A stretch of 64,000 nt of DNA from Vreelandella malpeensis (GTDB lineage Bacteria > Pseudomonadota > Gammaproteobacteria > Pseudomonadales > Halomonadaceae). The notes under the pieces are model-generated. The model ran no database searches. It saw only the letters and a list, made by a program, of their open reading frames with translations, and was not told the origin of the DNA. The translations under genes were made by a program, and so were the position numbers. The DNA lies in the NCBI RefSeq assembly GCF_020622355.1, contig NZ_WHVL01000002.1, positions 62,001-126,000 of the forward strand, read 5' to 3'. This document shows, in pieces, positions 54,537 to 63,913 of this stretch (position 1 is the stretch's first letter; every line of letters begins with the position of its first letter).

Positions 54537-56633
54537 ATGAGCTTGTTTGCAACGCTTTCGCGCTCGGTCGCCGTTGCCGTGATGCTGGTGATGACCAGCC
54601 CGGTGGCTTTGGCGCAACTTGCGCCGACCGATGAACAACGCCAAGCGGCAGTGGAGATCGGGGACGCGCTCCGCTACGGCCACTACGCCAATATCGATTT
54701 TGACGAGCAGTGGTCGCAGGAAGCCTTCCAGCGCTACCTGGACATCCTGGACAACCAGCGAGGCTACCTGCTCAAACGCGACATCGAACCGTACCGCCAT
54801 CTTGAAGGGCACATGGACGAGGTGCTGTTCGAAGGCGAGCTCGACGAGGCCTTCGAACTCTACAACTTGCTCAGCGATCGCCATATCGCCCGGCTCGAAT
54901 GGCTGCTGGAACGTCTCGACGAAGGGCTCTCCTTTGACTTCGAAAGCAACGAGCGACTCGAGATCGACCGCGAGAACGCCCCGTGGGCGAGCCGCGAAAG
55001 CGAGCTCGACGAGCTGTGGCGCAAGCGCCTCGAAAACGACGCCCTGACGCTCGCCCTGACCGACCAGGACGAGGAGCAGATCGAGGACAACCTGCGCCAA
55101 CGCTACGAAGGCCAGCTCACCCGGCTCAACCAGACCGAATCCGAGGACGTGTTCGGCATCCTGATGGCGGCGATCTCCAGCACCATCGACCCGCACACCG
55201 GCTATCTGTCGCCGCGCCAGAGCGAATCCTTCGATATCCAGATGAGCCTGTCGCTCGAGGGCATCGGCGCACTCCTGCAGGCCGAGGGCGAGTATGTGAA
55301 GGTAGCGAGCCTGGTGCCCGGCGGTCCCGCCGAGCGCGCCGGGGTGCTCGAGCCCGCCGATCGCATCATCGCGGTGGGCCAGGAAGACGGTGAGATGGTC
55401 AACGTGGTGGGCATGCGCCTGGACAACGTGGTGGACCTGATTCGCGGTCCGAAAGGCTCGACGGTGCGCCTCGACGTGGTGCCCGCCCAGGCCGTCGACA
55501 TGACGCGCTCCCATGTGGTCGAGATCACCCGCGACACGGTCAGCCTCGAGGATCAGGCGGCCCACGGCGAGGTGATCGAGGTCGAGCGTAACGGCGAGCC
55601 GCACAAGATCGGCGTGATCGACGTGCCTACCTTCTACGTCGACTTCGACGCCTGGCAGGCTGGCGAAGAGGAGTATCGCAGCACTACCCGCGACGTGGCC
55701 CGCGAAATCGAGTCGCTGAAGGAGCAGGAAGTCGAAGGCATCGTGCTGGATCTGCGCAACAACGGCGGCGGCGCGCTGCAGGAAGCCAACTCGCTGATCG
55801 GCCTGTTCATCGACCGTGGTCCTACCGTTCAGGTGCGCGACGCCCAAGGGCGCATCCAGCTCTACGGCGACACCGATGCCGGCACGCTTTATGATGGCCC
55901 GCTCACCGTGCTGACCAACCGCCTGTCCGCTTCCGCCTCGGAGATCTTCGCCGGCGCGATCCAGGATTACGGCCGTGGCCTGGTGGTCGGCACCACTACC
56001 TTCGGCAAGGGAACCGTGCAAACGCTCAACGAGCTGAGCCACGGTCAGATCAAGCTGACCCGCGCCAAGTTCTACCGTATTTCTGGCGAGAGCACCCAGA
56101 ATCGCGGCGTCGAGCCGGACATCACCTTTCCCAGCCTGATCGACCCGGAGCGCATCGGCGAAAGCAGCCTCGACAACGCCCTGGCCTGGGACACGGTCCA
56201 GAACGTCCAGTACCGCCGCTACGGCAACCCGGAGGACTTCATCGGCGCGCTGACCGCGCAGCATCAAAAGCGTGCCCAGACGAACCCCAACTTCCGCTAC
56301 CTGGAGCGCCAGTCGACGCTCGCCCGCCAACTGCGCGAGCAGCACACCAGCGTCAGCCTCAACCGCGAGCAGCGCCAACGCGAACTGGAGGCCCAGGAGG
56401 CCGAGCAACTGTCGCTCGAGAACCAGCGCCGCCGCGCGCTCGACCTTCCCGAGCTAGAGGAGTGGCTGGACGCCCGTCTCGACCCCAGCCTGAACGGCGA
56501 GCCCGTTGACGGTGAAGGCGACGAGGAAAGCGAGGAAGAGATGCCGGTGGACCGCGCTCACGTACTCGAAGCCGCCGAGATCATGCTCGACTACACCCAC
56601 ATGAAGAACGCCCAGCGCATGGCCCAGCGCTGA
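54537..56633 (+). CDS. prc: Tail-specific (carboxy-terminal processing) protease Prc
   Basis: A 698-residue periplasmic S41 protease. A signal peptide ends at ALAQL; residues about 30-230 form the helical N-terminal domain; then a PDZ domain (SLVPGGPAERAGVLEPADRIIAVG), then the S41 core with the catalytic Ser in SASASEIFAGAI and the Lys in TTFGKGTVQ. VEGIVLDLRNNGGGAL is conserved. It trims peptidoglycan hydrolases and penicillin-binding proteins in relatives. GGGAGAG precedes the ATG. An acidic insert EGDEESEEEMPVD lies near the C-terminus. Confidence 0.95.
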   Translation: MSLFATLSRSVAVAVMLVMTSPVALAQLAPTDEQRQAAVEIGDALRYGHYANIDFDEQWSQEAFQRYLDILDNQRGYLLKRDIEPYRHLEGHMDEVLFEGELDEAFELYNLLSDRHIARLEWLLERLDEGLSFDFESNERLEIDRENAPWASRESELDELWRKRLENDALTLALTDQDEEQIEDNLRQRYEGQLTRLNQTESEDVFGILMAAISSTIDPHTGYLSPRQSESFDIQMSLSLEGIGALLQAEGEYVKVASLVPGGPAERAGVLEPADRIIAVGQEDGEMVNVVGMRLDNVVDLIRGPKGSTVRLDVVPAQAVDMTRSHVVEITRDTVSLEDQAAHGEVIEVERNGEPHKIGVIDVPTFYVDFDAWQAGEEEYRSTTRDVAREIESLKEQEVEGIVLDLRNNGGGALQEANSLIGLFIDRGPTVQVRDAQGRIQLYGDTDAGTLYDGPLTVLTNRLSASASEIFAGAIQDYGRGLVVGTTTFGKGTVQTLNELSHGQIKLTRAKFYRISGESTQNRGVEPDITFPSLIDPERIGESSLDNALAWDTVQNVQYRRYGNPEDFIGALTAQHQKRAQTNPNFRYLERQSTLARQLREQHTSVSLNREQRQRELEAQEAEQLSLENQRRRALDLPELEEWLDARLDPSLNGEPVDGEGDEESEEEMPVDRAHVLEAAEIMLDYTHMKNAQRMAQR

Positions 56634-56653
56634 GCGGCTTCACACCTGCAAGC

Positions 56654-56678
56654 ACCGCGCCCTCGGGCGCGGTTTTTT
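56654..56678 (+). terminator. Rho-independent terminator after prc
   Basis: ACCGCGCC and GGCGCGGT-type arms around a loop CTCG (56662-56665), then six T. It is 20 bases after the prc stop. Confidence 0.85.
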
Positions 56679-56778
56679 ATGCGCCGCAGTCAACGCCCGT
56701 ACGCAGCGGGCAGATCATCGGTACCGAACAGATACACGAAAACCAGGCGCGAAAAGCGGCCTGTCGTAAAATACTGGA

Positions 56779-56808
56779 ATCGGGTATCGAAAAATCGGGA
56801 AACGAAAA
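56779..56808. repeat. Two tandem 15-bp A-rich units downstream of the tRNA-Asn array
   Basis: ATCGGGTATCGAAAA (56779-56793) and ATCGGGAAACGAAAA (56794-56808), two mismatches. The 56690-56867 stretch around them is less GC-rich than its neighbours, holds no gene I can support, and lies at the 3' side of the minus-strand tRNA genes. On the minus strand it reads as T-rich. Confidence 0.5.
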
Positions 56809-56867
56809 AGAACCGGTAACGCGAAAAGACTAGGGAAGGTACTTCATGAGGATCGTCGAAAGATGCC

Positions 56868-56943
56868 TGGCTCCCCGAACAGGACTCGAACCTGTGACCC
56901 AATGATTAACAGTCATTTGCTCTACCAACTGAGCTATCGGGGA
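56868..56943 (-). tRNA. tRNA-Asn (GTT), copy 3 of the transcript
   Basis: A 76-base cloverleaf with acceptor TCCCCGA/TCGGGGA, anticodon GTT in loop CTGTTAA, and encoded CCA. It differs from the other two copies in the acceptor stem (C-G instead of T-A at the fourth pair). Same strand and spacing as the others, so probably one transcript. Confidence 0.97.
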
Positions 56944-56983
56944 ACGTCTTCAAGAAAAGCAGTCTTGCCGGGCGTAGTCGATG

Positions 56984-57059
56984 TGGCTCCTCGAACAGGA
57001 CTCGAACCTGTGACCCAATGATTAACAGTCATTTGCTCTACCAACTGAGCTATCGAGGA
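56984..57059 (-). tRNA. tRNA-Asn (GTT), copy 2
   Basis: A 76-base tRNA with acceptor TCCTCGA/TCGAGGA, anticodon GTT, encoded CCA. Forty bases from the previous copy. Confidence 0.97.
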
Positions 57060-57098
57060 ACATCGAACTGCTTGACTACGGTGCTTGAGTGGAGCGTT

Positions 57099-57174
57099 TG
57101 GCTCCTCGAACAGGACTCGAACCTGTGACCCAATGATTAACAGTCATTTGCTCTACCAACTGAGCTATCGAGGA
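57099..57174 (-). tRNA. tRNA-Asn (GTT), copy 1
   Basis: A 76-base tRNA, same sequence as copy 2 through the mature part, anticodon GTT, CCA encoded. First in the direction of transcription, directly behind the promoter at 57195-57222. Confidence 0.97.
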
Positions 57175-57194
57175 ACTGCTCAAACACGGTGCGT

Positions 57195-57222
57195 AGTATA
57201 CTCATGAATACGCTCGGGTCAA
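57195..57222 (-). promoter_or_regulatory. Sigma-70 promoter of the tRNA-Asn array
   Basis: On the minus strand TTGACC (57222-57217), 16-base spacer, TATACT (57200-57195). Transcription would start near 57188, about 14 bases before copy 1. A GC-containing discriminator follows. Confidence 0.8.
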
Positions 57223-57368
57223 GCCTCGATTGCTGTCGGCGCTAGCCGCTGGAATCTTGTATCCGTATAATGCGCCTACTCTTTAGCGACACTCAAGGCA
57301 CGCACCCGCGGCCAAATCGACGCTCCACTCATTTTCGTCGCACGACGATCCATAGATGACAGGTACCG

Positions 57369-58730
57369 ATGGCGAAGAAGCTCTTCATCAAAACGCACGG
57401 CTGCCAAATGAACGAGTACGACTCCTCGCGCATGGCGGATCTACTCGGCGAATCTCACCAGTTGGAACTCACCGATGACGAGAAGGAAGCCGACGTCATC
57501 CTGCTCAACACCTGCTCGATTCGCGAGAAGGCCCAGGAGAAGGTGTTTCACCAGCTAGGCCGCTGGAAGAAACTCAAGGACGCCAACCCGGACCTGGTGA
57601 TCGGGGTCGGCGGGTGCGTGGCGAGTCAGGAAGGCGAGGCGCTGAGAAAACGCGCGCCCCATGTCGACATGGTGTTCGGTCCGCAGACCCTGCACCGCAT
57701 CCCGGCCATGATGGACGCGCGCAACGCCGCTGCGACTTCCGGCGCCAACATGATTGCCGCAGTGGACGTCACCTTTCCGGAAATCGAGAAGTTCGACCAC
57801 CTGCCCAAGCCCTCCTCCGACGGCGCGACGGCGTTCGTCTCGATCATGGAGGGCTGCTCGAAGTACTGCACCTTCTGCGTGGTGCCCTACACTCGCGGCG
57901 AGGAGGTCTCGCGGCCTTTTGAAGCGGTGATGGACGAGGTGATCCACCTGGCCGACCAGGGCGTGCGCGAGATCAACCTCTTGGGTCAGAACGTCAACGC
58001 CTACCGCGGCGACAACCAGCTCGGCGAGGAGATCGACCTGGCCGAGCTGATCGCCTGTGTGGCGGCGGTAGAAGGCATCGACCGGGTGCGCTTCACCACC
58101 TCTCACCCGGTGGAGTTCACCGAGAGCCTGGTCGAGGCCTACGCCGAGATCCCGGAGCTGGTCAGCCACCTGCACCTGCCGGTGCAGTCGGGCTCGGATC
58201 GCATCCTTTCGGCGATGAAGCGCGGCCACGATCGCGAGGAGTACATCGCCAAGATGGAGCGTATCCGCGCCAACCGTCCGGACATCAGCTTCTCCTCGGA
58301 CTTCATCATCGGCTTTCCCGGCGAGACCGAGCAGGACTTCGAGGACACGATGGACCTGATCCACCGTATCGGCTTCGACCACTCCTTCAGCTTCGTCTAC
58401 TCGGCGCGTCCGGGCACCCCGGCGTCGGGCCTCGAGGACGACACGCCGGAGAGCGTCAAGAAGCAGCGCCTGAAGATTCTGCAGGAGCGTATCCTTCAGC
58501 AGGCCGCCCAGATCAGCCGGCGCATGGTGGGCTCCACCCAGCGTATCCTGGTCACCGGCTTCTCGCCGAAGGACCCGGGTCAGCTCTCCGGGCGAACCGA
58601 GAACAACCGCGTGGTGAACTTCCGCGCCGCCAATCCTAGTGATCTGATCGGCTACTTCGTGGACGTGGAGATCACCGAAGCCCTGCCCAACTCGCTGCGC
58701 GGCGAACTCGCCTCCCCCGAACGTTATTGA
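57369..58730 (+). CDS. miaB: tRNA-2-methylthio-N6-dimethylallyladenosine synthase
   Basis: A 453-residue radical-SAM methylthiotransferase acting on i6A37 of tRNA. The N-terminal UPF0004 domain has [23 protein letters not shown] and VGGCVASQ Cys residues; the radical SAM cluster is [15 protein letters not shown]; and a C-terminal TRAM domain follows. A TATAAT -10 lies at 57266-57271, without a clear -35. It leads the phoH-ybeY-corC-lnt block. Confidence 0.97.
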   Translation: MAKKLFIKTHGCQMNEYDSSRMADLLGESHQLELTDDEKEADVILLNTCSIREKAQEKVFHQLGRWKKLKDANPDLVIGVGGCVASQEGEALRKRAPHVDMVFGPQTLHRIPAMMDARNAAATSGANMIAAVDVTFPEIEKFDHLPKPSSDGATAFVSIMEGCSKYCTFCVVPYTRGEEVSRPFEAVMDEVIHLADQGVREINLLGQNVNAYRGDNQLGEEIDLAELIACVAAVEGIDRVRFTTSHPVEFTESLVEAYAEIPELVSHLHLPVQSGSDRILSAMKRGHDREEYIAKMERIRANRPDISFSSDFIIGFPGETEQDFEDTMDLIHRIGFDHSFSFVYSARPGTPASGLEDDTPESVKKQRLKILQERILQQAAQISRRMVGSTQRILVTGFSPKDPGQLSGRTENNRVVNFRAANPSDLIGYFVDVEITEALPNSLRGELASPERY

Positions 58731-58751
58731 CGGCTATTTGCCCCAAGTAAT

Positions 58752-58772
58752 TGCCCAGGCGAAGCCTGGGCA
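58752..58772 (+). terminator. Stem-loop after miaB
   Basis: TGCCCAGGC, loop GAA, GCCTGGGCA, a perfect 9-bp stem, but followed by TTAAGC rather than a T tract. It may attenuate reading into phoH or stabilise the miaB mRNA. Confidence 0.4.
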
Positions 58773-58814
58773 TTAAGCTCTGATCTACACCCATCGAAAA
58801 CGGATCGCCTACTC

Positions 58815-59897
58815 TTGAGCCAGCCATCACCCCAGGCCAATCGAATTATCACCGTCAGTCTCGAACCCAACGATCCGCAGCGGCTGGCAAGCCTCTGCGG
58901 TCAGCGCGATGAGCACCTGAAACTGATCGAGGACCGGCTGGACGTCACGCTTCGAAACCGTGGCAACATCTTCCAGCTGGCGGGCGCGGCGAACCGCATC
59001 AAGGCCGCGGCCAACGTGCTGGAGCACCTCTACCGCGAAACCGCGGCCAGCGAGCTTTCGCCGGACACGGTACACCTGTTTTTGCAGGAGTCCGGTCTCG
59101 AGGCGCTGGACGACGACGAGGACGGCGAAGAGAGTGGTGACGTGATCATGCGCACCCCGCGCACCATGATCAAGCCGCGCGGTTTGAACCAGCAGCGCTA
59201 CGTCACCAGCATTCGCGAGCACGACATCAACTTCGGCATCGGCCCGGCGGGTACCGGAAAGACGTATCTTGCCGTCGCTGCGGCGGTGGAGGCGCTCAAC
59301 AGCCAGGAAGTGCGCCGCATACTGCTGGTGCGCCCGGCGGTCGAAGCCGGCGAGAAACTCGGCTTTCTGCCAGGCGACTTGGCCCAGAAGATCGACCCGT
59401 ACCTGCGTCCACTCTACGACGCGCTGTACGAGATGATCGGCTTCGAGCAGGTGGCCAAGCTGATCGAGCGACAGGTGATCGAGATCGCGCCCCTGGCCTA
59501 CATGCGCGGGCGCACGCTCAACAACGCCTACATCATCCTCGATGAGAGCCAGAACACCACGCCGGAGCAGATGAAGATGTTCCTGACCCGGATCGGCTTC
59601 GGCTCCACCGCGGTGATCACCGGTGACGTGACCCAGGTGGACCTGCCCAAGGGCCAGCGCTCGGGGCTCATCCAGGTGCTGGACGTGTTGAAGGACACCC
59701 CGGGAATCGGCGTGACCCACTTCGCCGCCAAGGACGTGGTACGCCACCCCCTGGTGCAGCGCATCATCGAGGCCTACGACGCCTTCGAATCCCAGCAGGA
59801 AGCCGAGGAGCGCGCCGAGCGCGAAGCGCGCAAGCAGGAACGCGAGGCCCGCCTGGCCGCCCGCGACAGCGCCCCGCGCTGGGACGACGGGCGATGA
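58815..59897 (+). CDS. ybeZ: PhoH-like ATPase (YbeZ)
   Basis: A 360-residue P-loop ATPase. An N-terminal KH-like domain precedes Walker [20 protein letters not shown] near residue 145; [20 protein letters not shown] is Walker B and [18 protein letters not shown] follows. PhoH proteins are linked with YbeY in RNA processing. The start must be TTG at 58815, because no ATG lies before the conserved domain; the ribosome binding site is weak. Overlaps ybeY by four bases. Confidence 0.93.
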   Translation: MSQPSPQANRIITVSLEPNDPQRLASLCGQRDEHLKLIEDRLDVTLRNRGNIFQLAGAANRIKAAANVLEHLYRETAASELSPDTVHLFLQESGLEALDDDEDGEESGDVIMRTPRTMIKPRGLNQQRYVTSIREHDINFGIGPAGTGKTYLAVAAAVEALNSQEVRRILLVRPAVEAGEKLGFLPGDLAQKIDPYLRPLYDALYEMIGFEQVAKLIERQVIEIAPLAYMRGRTLNNAYIILDESQNTTPEQMKMFLTRIGFGSTAVITGDVTQVDLPKGQRSGLIQVLDVLKDTPGIGVTHFAAKDVVRHPLVQRIIEAYDAFESQQEAEERAEREARKQEREARLAARDSAPRWDDGR

Positions 59898-60352
59898 CCG
59901 ATATCGTGATCGACCGCCAGGTGGCGGTCAGCGCCGAGGTTCCCTCGCTTTCACAGCTCACCCACTGGGTGGGCTGTGTGTTTTCCGAGCATCCAGACGA
60001 TCCTCGCCGGGAGCTGACCATCCGCTTCGTCGAGCAAAACGAGAGCCAGACGCTCAACCGCGACTACCGCGGCAAGGACAAGCCGACCAACGTGCTCTCC
60101 TTCCCCTTCGAAGCGCCGCCGGGCATCGAGCTTCCGCTTCTGGGCGATCTGGTCATCTGCCACGCGGTGGTCGAGGCCGAAGCCATCGAGCAGCGCAAGC
60201 CCCTGATGAACCACTACGCGCACATGGTGGTACATGGCACCCTGCACCTGCTGGGGTACGACCATATCGACGACGACGAGGCCGAGGCCATGGAGGCGCT
60301 GGAGCGCCGCCTGCTCGCCACCCTCGACATGCCCGACCCGTACGCCGACTGA
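59894..60352 (+). CDS. ybeY: Endoribonuclease/rRNA maturation factor YbeY
   Basis: A 152-residue zinc endoribonuclease for 16S rRNA 3'-end maturation and 70S quality control. The metal motif is [15 protein letters not shown] near residue 112, with [11 protein letters not shown] conserved before it. Its ATG overlaps ybeZ (ATGA). Between ybeZ and corC, the usual order. Confidence 0.97.
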   Translation: MTDIVIDRQVAVSAEVPSLSQLTHWVGCVFSEHPDDPRRELTIRFVEQNESQTLNRDYRGKDKPTNVLSFPFEAPPGIELPLLGDLVICHAVVEAEAIEQRKPLMNHYAHMVVHGTLHLLGYDHIDDDEAEAMEALERRLLATLDMPDPYAD

Positions 60353-60398
60353 CGTTCGCCTTCGACGCCACCCGTTCGCAACCAAGAGATCCGACGCA

Positions 60399-61283
60399 AT
60401 GAGTGAAGACCCATCGAGCACGTCCCACCAGAAATCCTGGCTCGAGAAACTCTTTGGCGCCCTCACCGGTGATTCCGACGAGCCCAGCTCGCGCGATGAA
60501 CTGCTCACCTTCCTGCGCCACACCGCCGGCAAGCTGAAGCTCGATCAGGACGCCATCATGATCATCGAGGGCGCACTCGAGATCAGCGACCAGCAGGTGC
60601 GCGAGATCCTCATTCCGCGCTCCCAGGTCTCGGCCATCGCCCTCGATCAGACCAGCGACGGCTACCTGCCCCTGATCCAGGAAACCGGCCACTCGCGCTA
60701 CCCGGTGATCGGCGAGAACCTTGATGACGTCAAGGGTATCCTGCTGGTCAAGGATCTTTTGCCGCTGCTCTCGCGCACCCAGGAGAGCCGCGACGCCTTC
60801 ACCCTCGAGGAGGTGCTGCGCCCGGCGATGTTCATTCCCGAGTCCAAGCGGCTAAACAGCCTGCTCAAGGAGTTTCGCGATACCCACAACCACATGGCGA
60901 TCGTGGTCGACGAGTACGGCGGCACCGCGGGCATCGTCACCATCGAGGACATTCTCGAGCAGATCGTCGGCGACATCGAGGATGAGCACGACACCGACGA
61001 GGACGATGCCATCCGGGCGCTGGACGACGGCCGTTACGCCATTCGTGCGCTGACCCCTATCGAGGACTTCAACGAGCGCTTCGACACCGACTTCTCCGAT
61101 GACGAGTTCGACACCGTCGGGGGGCTGGTGATGCAGCAGTTTGGCCACCTGCCCGGGCGCGGCGAGCATACCACCCTCGGCGGTTGGCGCTTCGTCGTGC
61201 TCAACGCCGACAATCGGCGCATTCGCCTGCTCGAAGCTTACCGGGACGAAGATGAACCGCCCGGCACGGCGGATATCGACTAG
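60399..61283 (+). CDS. corC: Magnesium/cobalt efflux-associated CBS protein CorC (YbeX)
   Basis: A 294-residue cytoplasmic protein with two CBS domains (about residues 65-190) and a C-terminal CorC/HlyC transporter-associated domain (YAIRALTPIEDFNERFDTDFSDDEFDTVGGLVMQQFGHLP). It is linked to Co and Mg resistance and to ribosome metabolism with YbeY. The ATG at 60399 is chosen after AAGAGA; upstream in-frame codons lie in ybeY. Confidence 0.94.
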   Translation: MSEDPSSTSHQKSWLEKLFGALTGDSDEPSSRDELLTFLRHTAGKLKLDQDAIMIIEGALEISDQQVREILIPRSQVSAIALDQTSDGYLPLIQETGHSRYPVIGENLDDVKGILLVKDLLPLLSRTQESRDAFTLEEVLRPAMFIPESKRLNSLLKEFRDTHNHMAIVVDEYGGTAGIVTIEDILEQIVGDIEDEHDTDEDDAIRALDDGRYAIRALTPIEDFNERFDTDFSDDEFDTVGGLVMQQFGHLPGRGEHTTLGGWRFVVLNADNRRIRLLEAYRDEDEPPGTADID

Positions 61284-61312
61284 CCTCGCCCTTCATTTCA
61301 CAGGATACCGCC

Positions 61313-62791
61313 ATGGGAAGGATCTCCCCCTTTGCCCTGCAGTTGCTCGCCGCCCTGGTTGCGGGCGGCTTCGTCACCCTGACCACCTCGCCCTTCGAGC
61401 TCTGGTGGCTGGGGCCGGTCGCCGTCGGCCTCGTCTTCGCCGGCCTGCAGCGCCTCACCCCGGCCCAGGCCGCGTTCAAGGGCTGGCTTTTCGGGGTGGC
61501 GCTGTTCGCCACCGGCGCCTCCTGGGTCTACGTCTCGATTCACGACTACGGCTACACCGGCGTGCCGCTGGCACTGTTTCTGACCGGGCTGTTCGTGTGC
61601 GTGCTGGCGCTGTTCTACGCGCTGACCTTCTGGGTCTACCGCCGCTTCGCCGGGCCTCGCCTTGCCTTCGCCAGCTTCGCGGGCATCTGGGTGCTGGGCG
61701 AGGTGCTGCGCACCTATCTCTTCACCGGCTTTCCCTGGCTGCTGCTCGGTTCTGGCTACGTCGATGCGCCGCTGGCTGGCTGGGCGCCGCTGGGGGGCGT
61801 GTATCTGCTCTCGCTGCTGGTGGCGCTCAGCGGCACCCTCGGCGTCTACGTGCTGGCCCGGCGCTTCTGGGCGGCGCTGCCGCTCGCCGCGATCTGGCTT
61901 CTCCCGCTGGTACTGCCCAGCGGCTGGACCATGCCGGTCGGCGAGCCGACGCGCGTGGCGCTGCTGCAGGGCAATCTTTCCCAGCTGATCAAGTGGACGC
62001 CGGAAGGCCAGCGCGCCGCCGCCAACATCTACAGCGACCTGACCCGATCGGTCGCCGACGAGGCCGACCTGATCATCTGGCCGGAAACCGCGGTGCCGAT
62101 GTTCGAATACCAGGCGCGCCCGGTGCTCGAACGCATCCAGGCGACGCTCTCGCCGCAGACGGCGCTCTTGACCGGCATCGTCCAGCTCGATGAAGAGAAC
62201 CGCTACTTCAACAGCGTGATCGGCGTGGGTGACGTCGCCGGCAGCTACCAGAAGGAGCACCTGGTGCCCTTCGGCGAGTACCTGCCGCTGGAGAGCGTGC
62301 TGCGCGGGGCGATCGACTTCTTCGACCTGCCGATGTCGAGCTTCACCAAGGGCGATGCCGTCCAGGTACCGATGCAGGCGGGTGACCTGCGCATCGGCAA
62401 CGCCATCTGCTACGAGATCATCTACCCGCAGCTGGTCGCCCGGCGCGCGCTGGAAAGCGACGTGATCGTCACGATCTCCAACGACACCTGGTTCGGCGCC
62501 TCCATCGGCCCGCACCAGCACCTGCAGATGGCTCGCCTGCGGGCGCTGGAGAACGGTCGTTTCGTGCTGCGCGCCACCAGCAACGGCATCACCGCGATCA
62601 TCGATGCCCAAGGCGATATCGTTGCCCGTGCACCGCAGTTCGAAGCGACCGCCCTGCTCGGTGAATTCCAGGCCATGCAGGGGCAGACGCCCTTCACCCG
62701 CCTGGGCAGCCTCCCCGCCTGGCTGCTGGCGCTGCTGATGAGCGTGGCGGGCATCGTCGTCGGGCGCCGAACGCACAAGACGCTGCTCTGA
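61313..62791 (+). CDS. lnt: Apolipoprotein N-acyltransferase
   Basis: A 492-residue inner-membrane enzyme adding the third acyl chain to lipoproteins, needed by the many lipoproteins of this window. About six membrane segments precede a nitrilase-like domain with catalytic Glu in IWPETAVPMFEY, Lys in SYQKEHLVPFGEYLPLES and Cys in IGNAICYEIIYP. ISNDTWFGASIGPHQHLQMARLRALENGRF is conserved. Confidence 0.97.
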   Translation: MGRISPFALQLLAALVAGGFVTLTTSPFELWWLGPVAVGLVFAGLQRLTPAQAAFKGWLFGVALFATGASWVYVSIHDYGYTGVPLALFLTGLFVCVLALFYALTFWVYRRFAGPRLAFASFAGIWVLGEVLRTYLFTGFPWLLLGSGYVDAPLAGWAPLGGVYLLSLLVALSGTLGVYVLARRFWAALPLAAIWLLPLVLPSGWTMPVGEPTRVALLQGNLSQLIKWTPEGQRAAANIYSDLTRSVADEADLIIWPETAVPMFEYQARPVLERIQATLSPQTALLTGIVQLDEENRYFNSVIGVGDVAGSYQKEHLVPFGEYLPLESVLRGAIDFFDLPMSSFTKGDAVQVPMQAGDLRIGNAICYEIIYPQLVARRALESDVIVTISNDTWFGASIGPHQHLQMARLRALENGRFVLRATSNGITAIIDAQGDIVARAPQFEATALLGEFQAMQGQTPFTRLGSLPAWLLALLMSVAGIVVGRRTHKTLL

Positions 62792-62830
62792 CCTCGACCC
62801 CGGTGCGGCATTTTGGCCCAAGCGGGCCGC

Positions 62831-62858
62831 TTGACTGCCCCCGGGGGCTTGGCATAAT
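62831..62858 (+). promoter_or_regulatory. Sigma-70 promoter abutting the downstream gene
   Basis: TTGACT (62831-62836), 16-base spacer containing CCCCCGGGGG, and CATAAT (62853-62858), five of six consensus bases in each hexamer. The expected transcription start, about seven bases after the -10, coincides with the ATG at 62865. Confidence 0.65.
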
Positions 62859-62864
62859 GGCGCC

Positions 62865-63203
62865 ATGCTCAAATCTCGCCCCTTCTTACTGCTGGTCGTC
62901 GCCCCACTCGCCTTCACGGCGATCGTGGGCGCGGCCATCTTCGGCAACCAGGCGCTCTCCGCCGGCAAGGTCGACCAGGAGATCCGCGCGGCGATCGCCG
63001 CCGAACTCGACACCGCCTCGACGGTCGAGCTCTCCCAGCTCCAGGAAATCCAGTACGGCTACGGCGTCTGCGGGCTCTACCGCACCGACGAGTCGGCCAA
63101 CGGGCTCGCCTCGTTCTTCTACGACACCACCAACCGGCGGCTGGTACTGGACGTCAACTCCCGCGCCTATACCGCCAACTGCGGACTCTCCTCGGTCTGC
63201 TAG
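62865..63203 (+). CDS. Small hypothetical exported protein
   Basis: A 112-residue protein that I do not recognise. One hydrophobic segment at residues about 5-26 (FLLLVVAPLAFTAIVGAAIFG) acts as signal or anchor, then a mostly polar body with YGVCGLYRTDESANGLASFFYD and NRRLVLDVNSRAYTANCGLSSVC, whose Cys residues could form disulfides in the periplasm. It has no ribosome binding site before the ATG, and the promoter sits directly upstream. It precedes copper-delivery genes convergently, which may be coincidental. Confidence 0.75.
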   Translation: MLKSRPFLLLVVAPLAFTAIVGAAIFGNQALSAGKVDQEIRAAIAAELDTASTVELSQLQEIQYGYGVCGLYRTDESANGLASFFYDTTNRRLVLDVNSRAYTANCGLSSVC

Positions 63204-63245
63204 CGGCTCGCCGCTCACACCCGCAGACATGTAAAACCGGACATG

Positions 63246-63275
63246 AAAAAAGCGCCTTCGACAGGCGCTTTTTTT
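63246..63275. terminator. Bidirectional terminator
   Basis: AAAAAAGCGCC, loop TTCGACA, and GGCGCTTTTTTT, between the small hypothetical gene on the plus strand and the SCO gene on the minus strand. Confidence 0.88.
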
Positions 63276-63297
63276 GCTTCATTGCGAACCGAAAAAC

Positions 63298-63879
63298 TCA
63301 GCCTTCCGCGATCACCTGGCGAAGGTCGGCAAGCACGTCCTGGTTGGAATGCGGGTCGCGTACCAGAAAGCGCGGCTGGCCCTCGGCGTTGAAGGCGAAC
63401 ACGGCGCTCGAGTGGTTGACGATGTAATCGCCACGCTCGTTGGGCTCCTCGAAGCTGTAGGCGATGCGGTAACGATTGGTCAGCGCGTCGATCTCTTCCT
63501 TGTCGCCGGTCAGGCCAGTGAACTCGGGCCCGAAAGCGCCGGTGTAGCGCTTGAGCACCTCGGGGGTGTCGCGTTCGGGGTCCACCGAGATCAGCAGCAT
63601 CTGCACGTCGTCGCGCTCGGCCTCGGACAGCTCGTTGAAGATCGAGGCGAAGCGCGCCAGCGTCAGCGGACAGACGTCTGGACACTGGGTGTAGCCGAAG
63701 TAGACCAGCGTAGTCTTGCCGCGATAATCCTCCGCACGGGCGGGCTCGCCGTCACCATCGGTCAGCGCGAACTCGAGCGACGGCATGATCTCCTCGATAT
63801 CGGTGGTGCGAAACTCCTCGTCGGCACAGCCCACCAGCAGGGCCGCGGCAAGAAGCGGCAAAAGCATTCTTTTCATCAT
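63298..63879 (-). CDS. SCO1/SenC family copper-binding/thioredoxin-fold protein
   Basis: A 193-residue lipoprotein with lipobox LLVGC and a thioredoxin-like domain. LVYFGYTQCPDVCPLTLARF holds the CXXXC copper pair, and the later His ligand is near DYIVNHSSAVF. SCO proteins deliver copper to the CuA site of cytochrome c oxidase or act as periplasmic redox chaperones. The upstream PCu(A)C-like gene would supply the copper. Confidence 0.93.
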   Translation of the reverse strand: MMKRMLLPLLAAALLVGCADEEFRTTDIEEIMPSLEFALTDGDGEPARAEDYRGKTTLVYFGYTQCPDVCPLTLARFASIFNELSEAERDDVQMLLISVDPERDTPEVLKRYTGAFGPEFTGLTGDKEEIDALTNRYRIAYSFEEPNERGDYIVNHSSAVFAFNAEGQPRFLVRDPHSNQDVLADLRQVIAEG

Positions 63880-63913
63880 GCGAGACGTTCTCTGGATTCA
63901 CTCGGGGATCGGA

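Noticed and set aside
54429..56408. Open frame of 659 codons antisense to prc
   Set aside because: Same shadow effect; the opposite strand holds full S41/PDZ protease motifs, and the antisense product lacks recognisable domains.
56690..56902. Minus-strand open frame of 70 codons beginning MGHRFESCSGSQ
   Set aside because: Its beginning is translated from the tRNA-Asn sequence, and the rest lies in an A-rich spacer with no conserved features.
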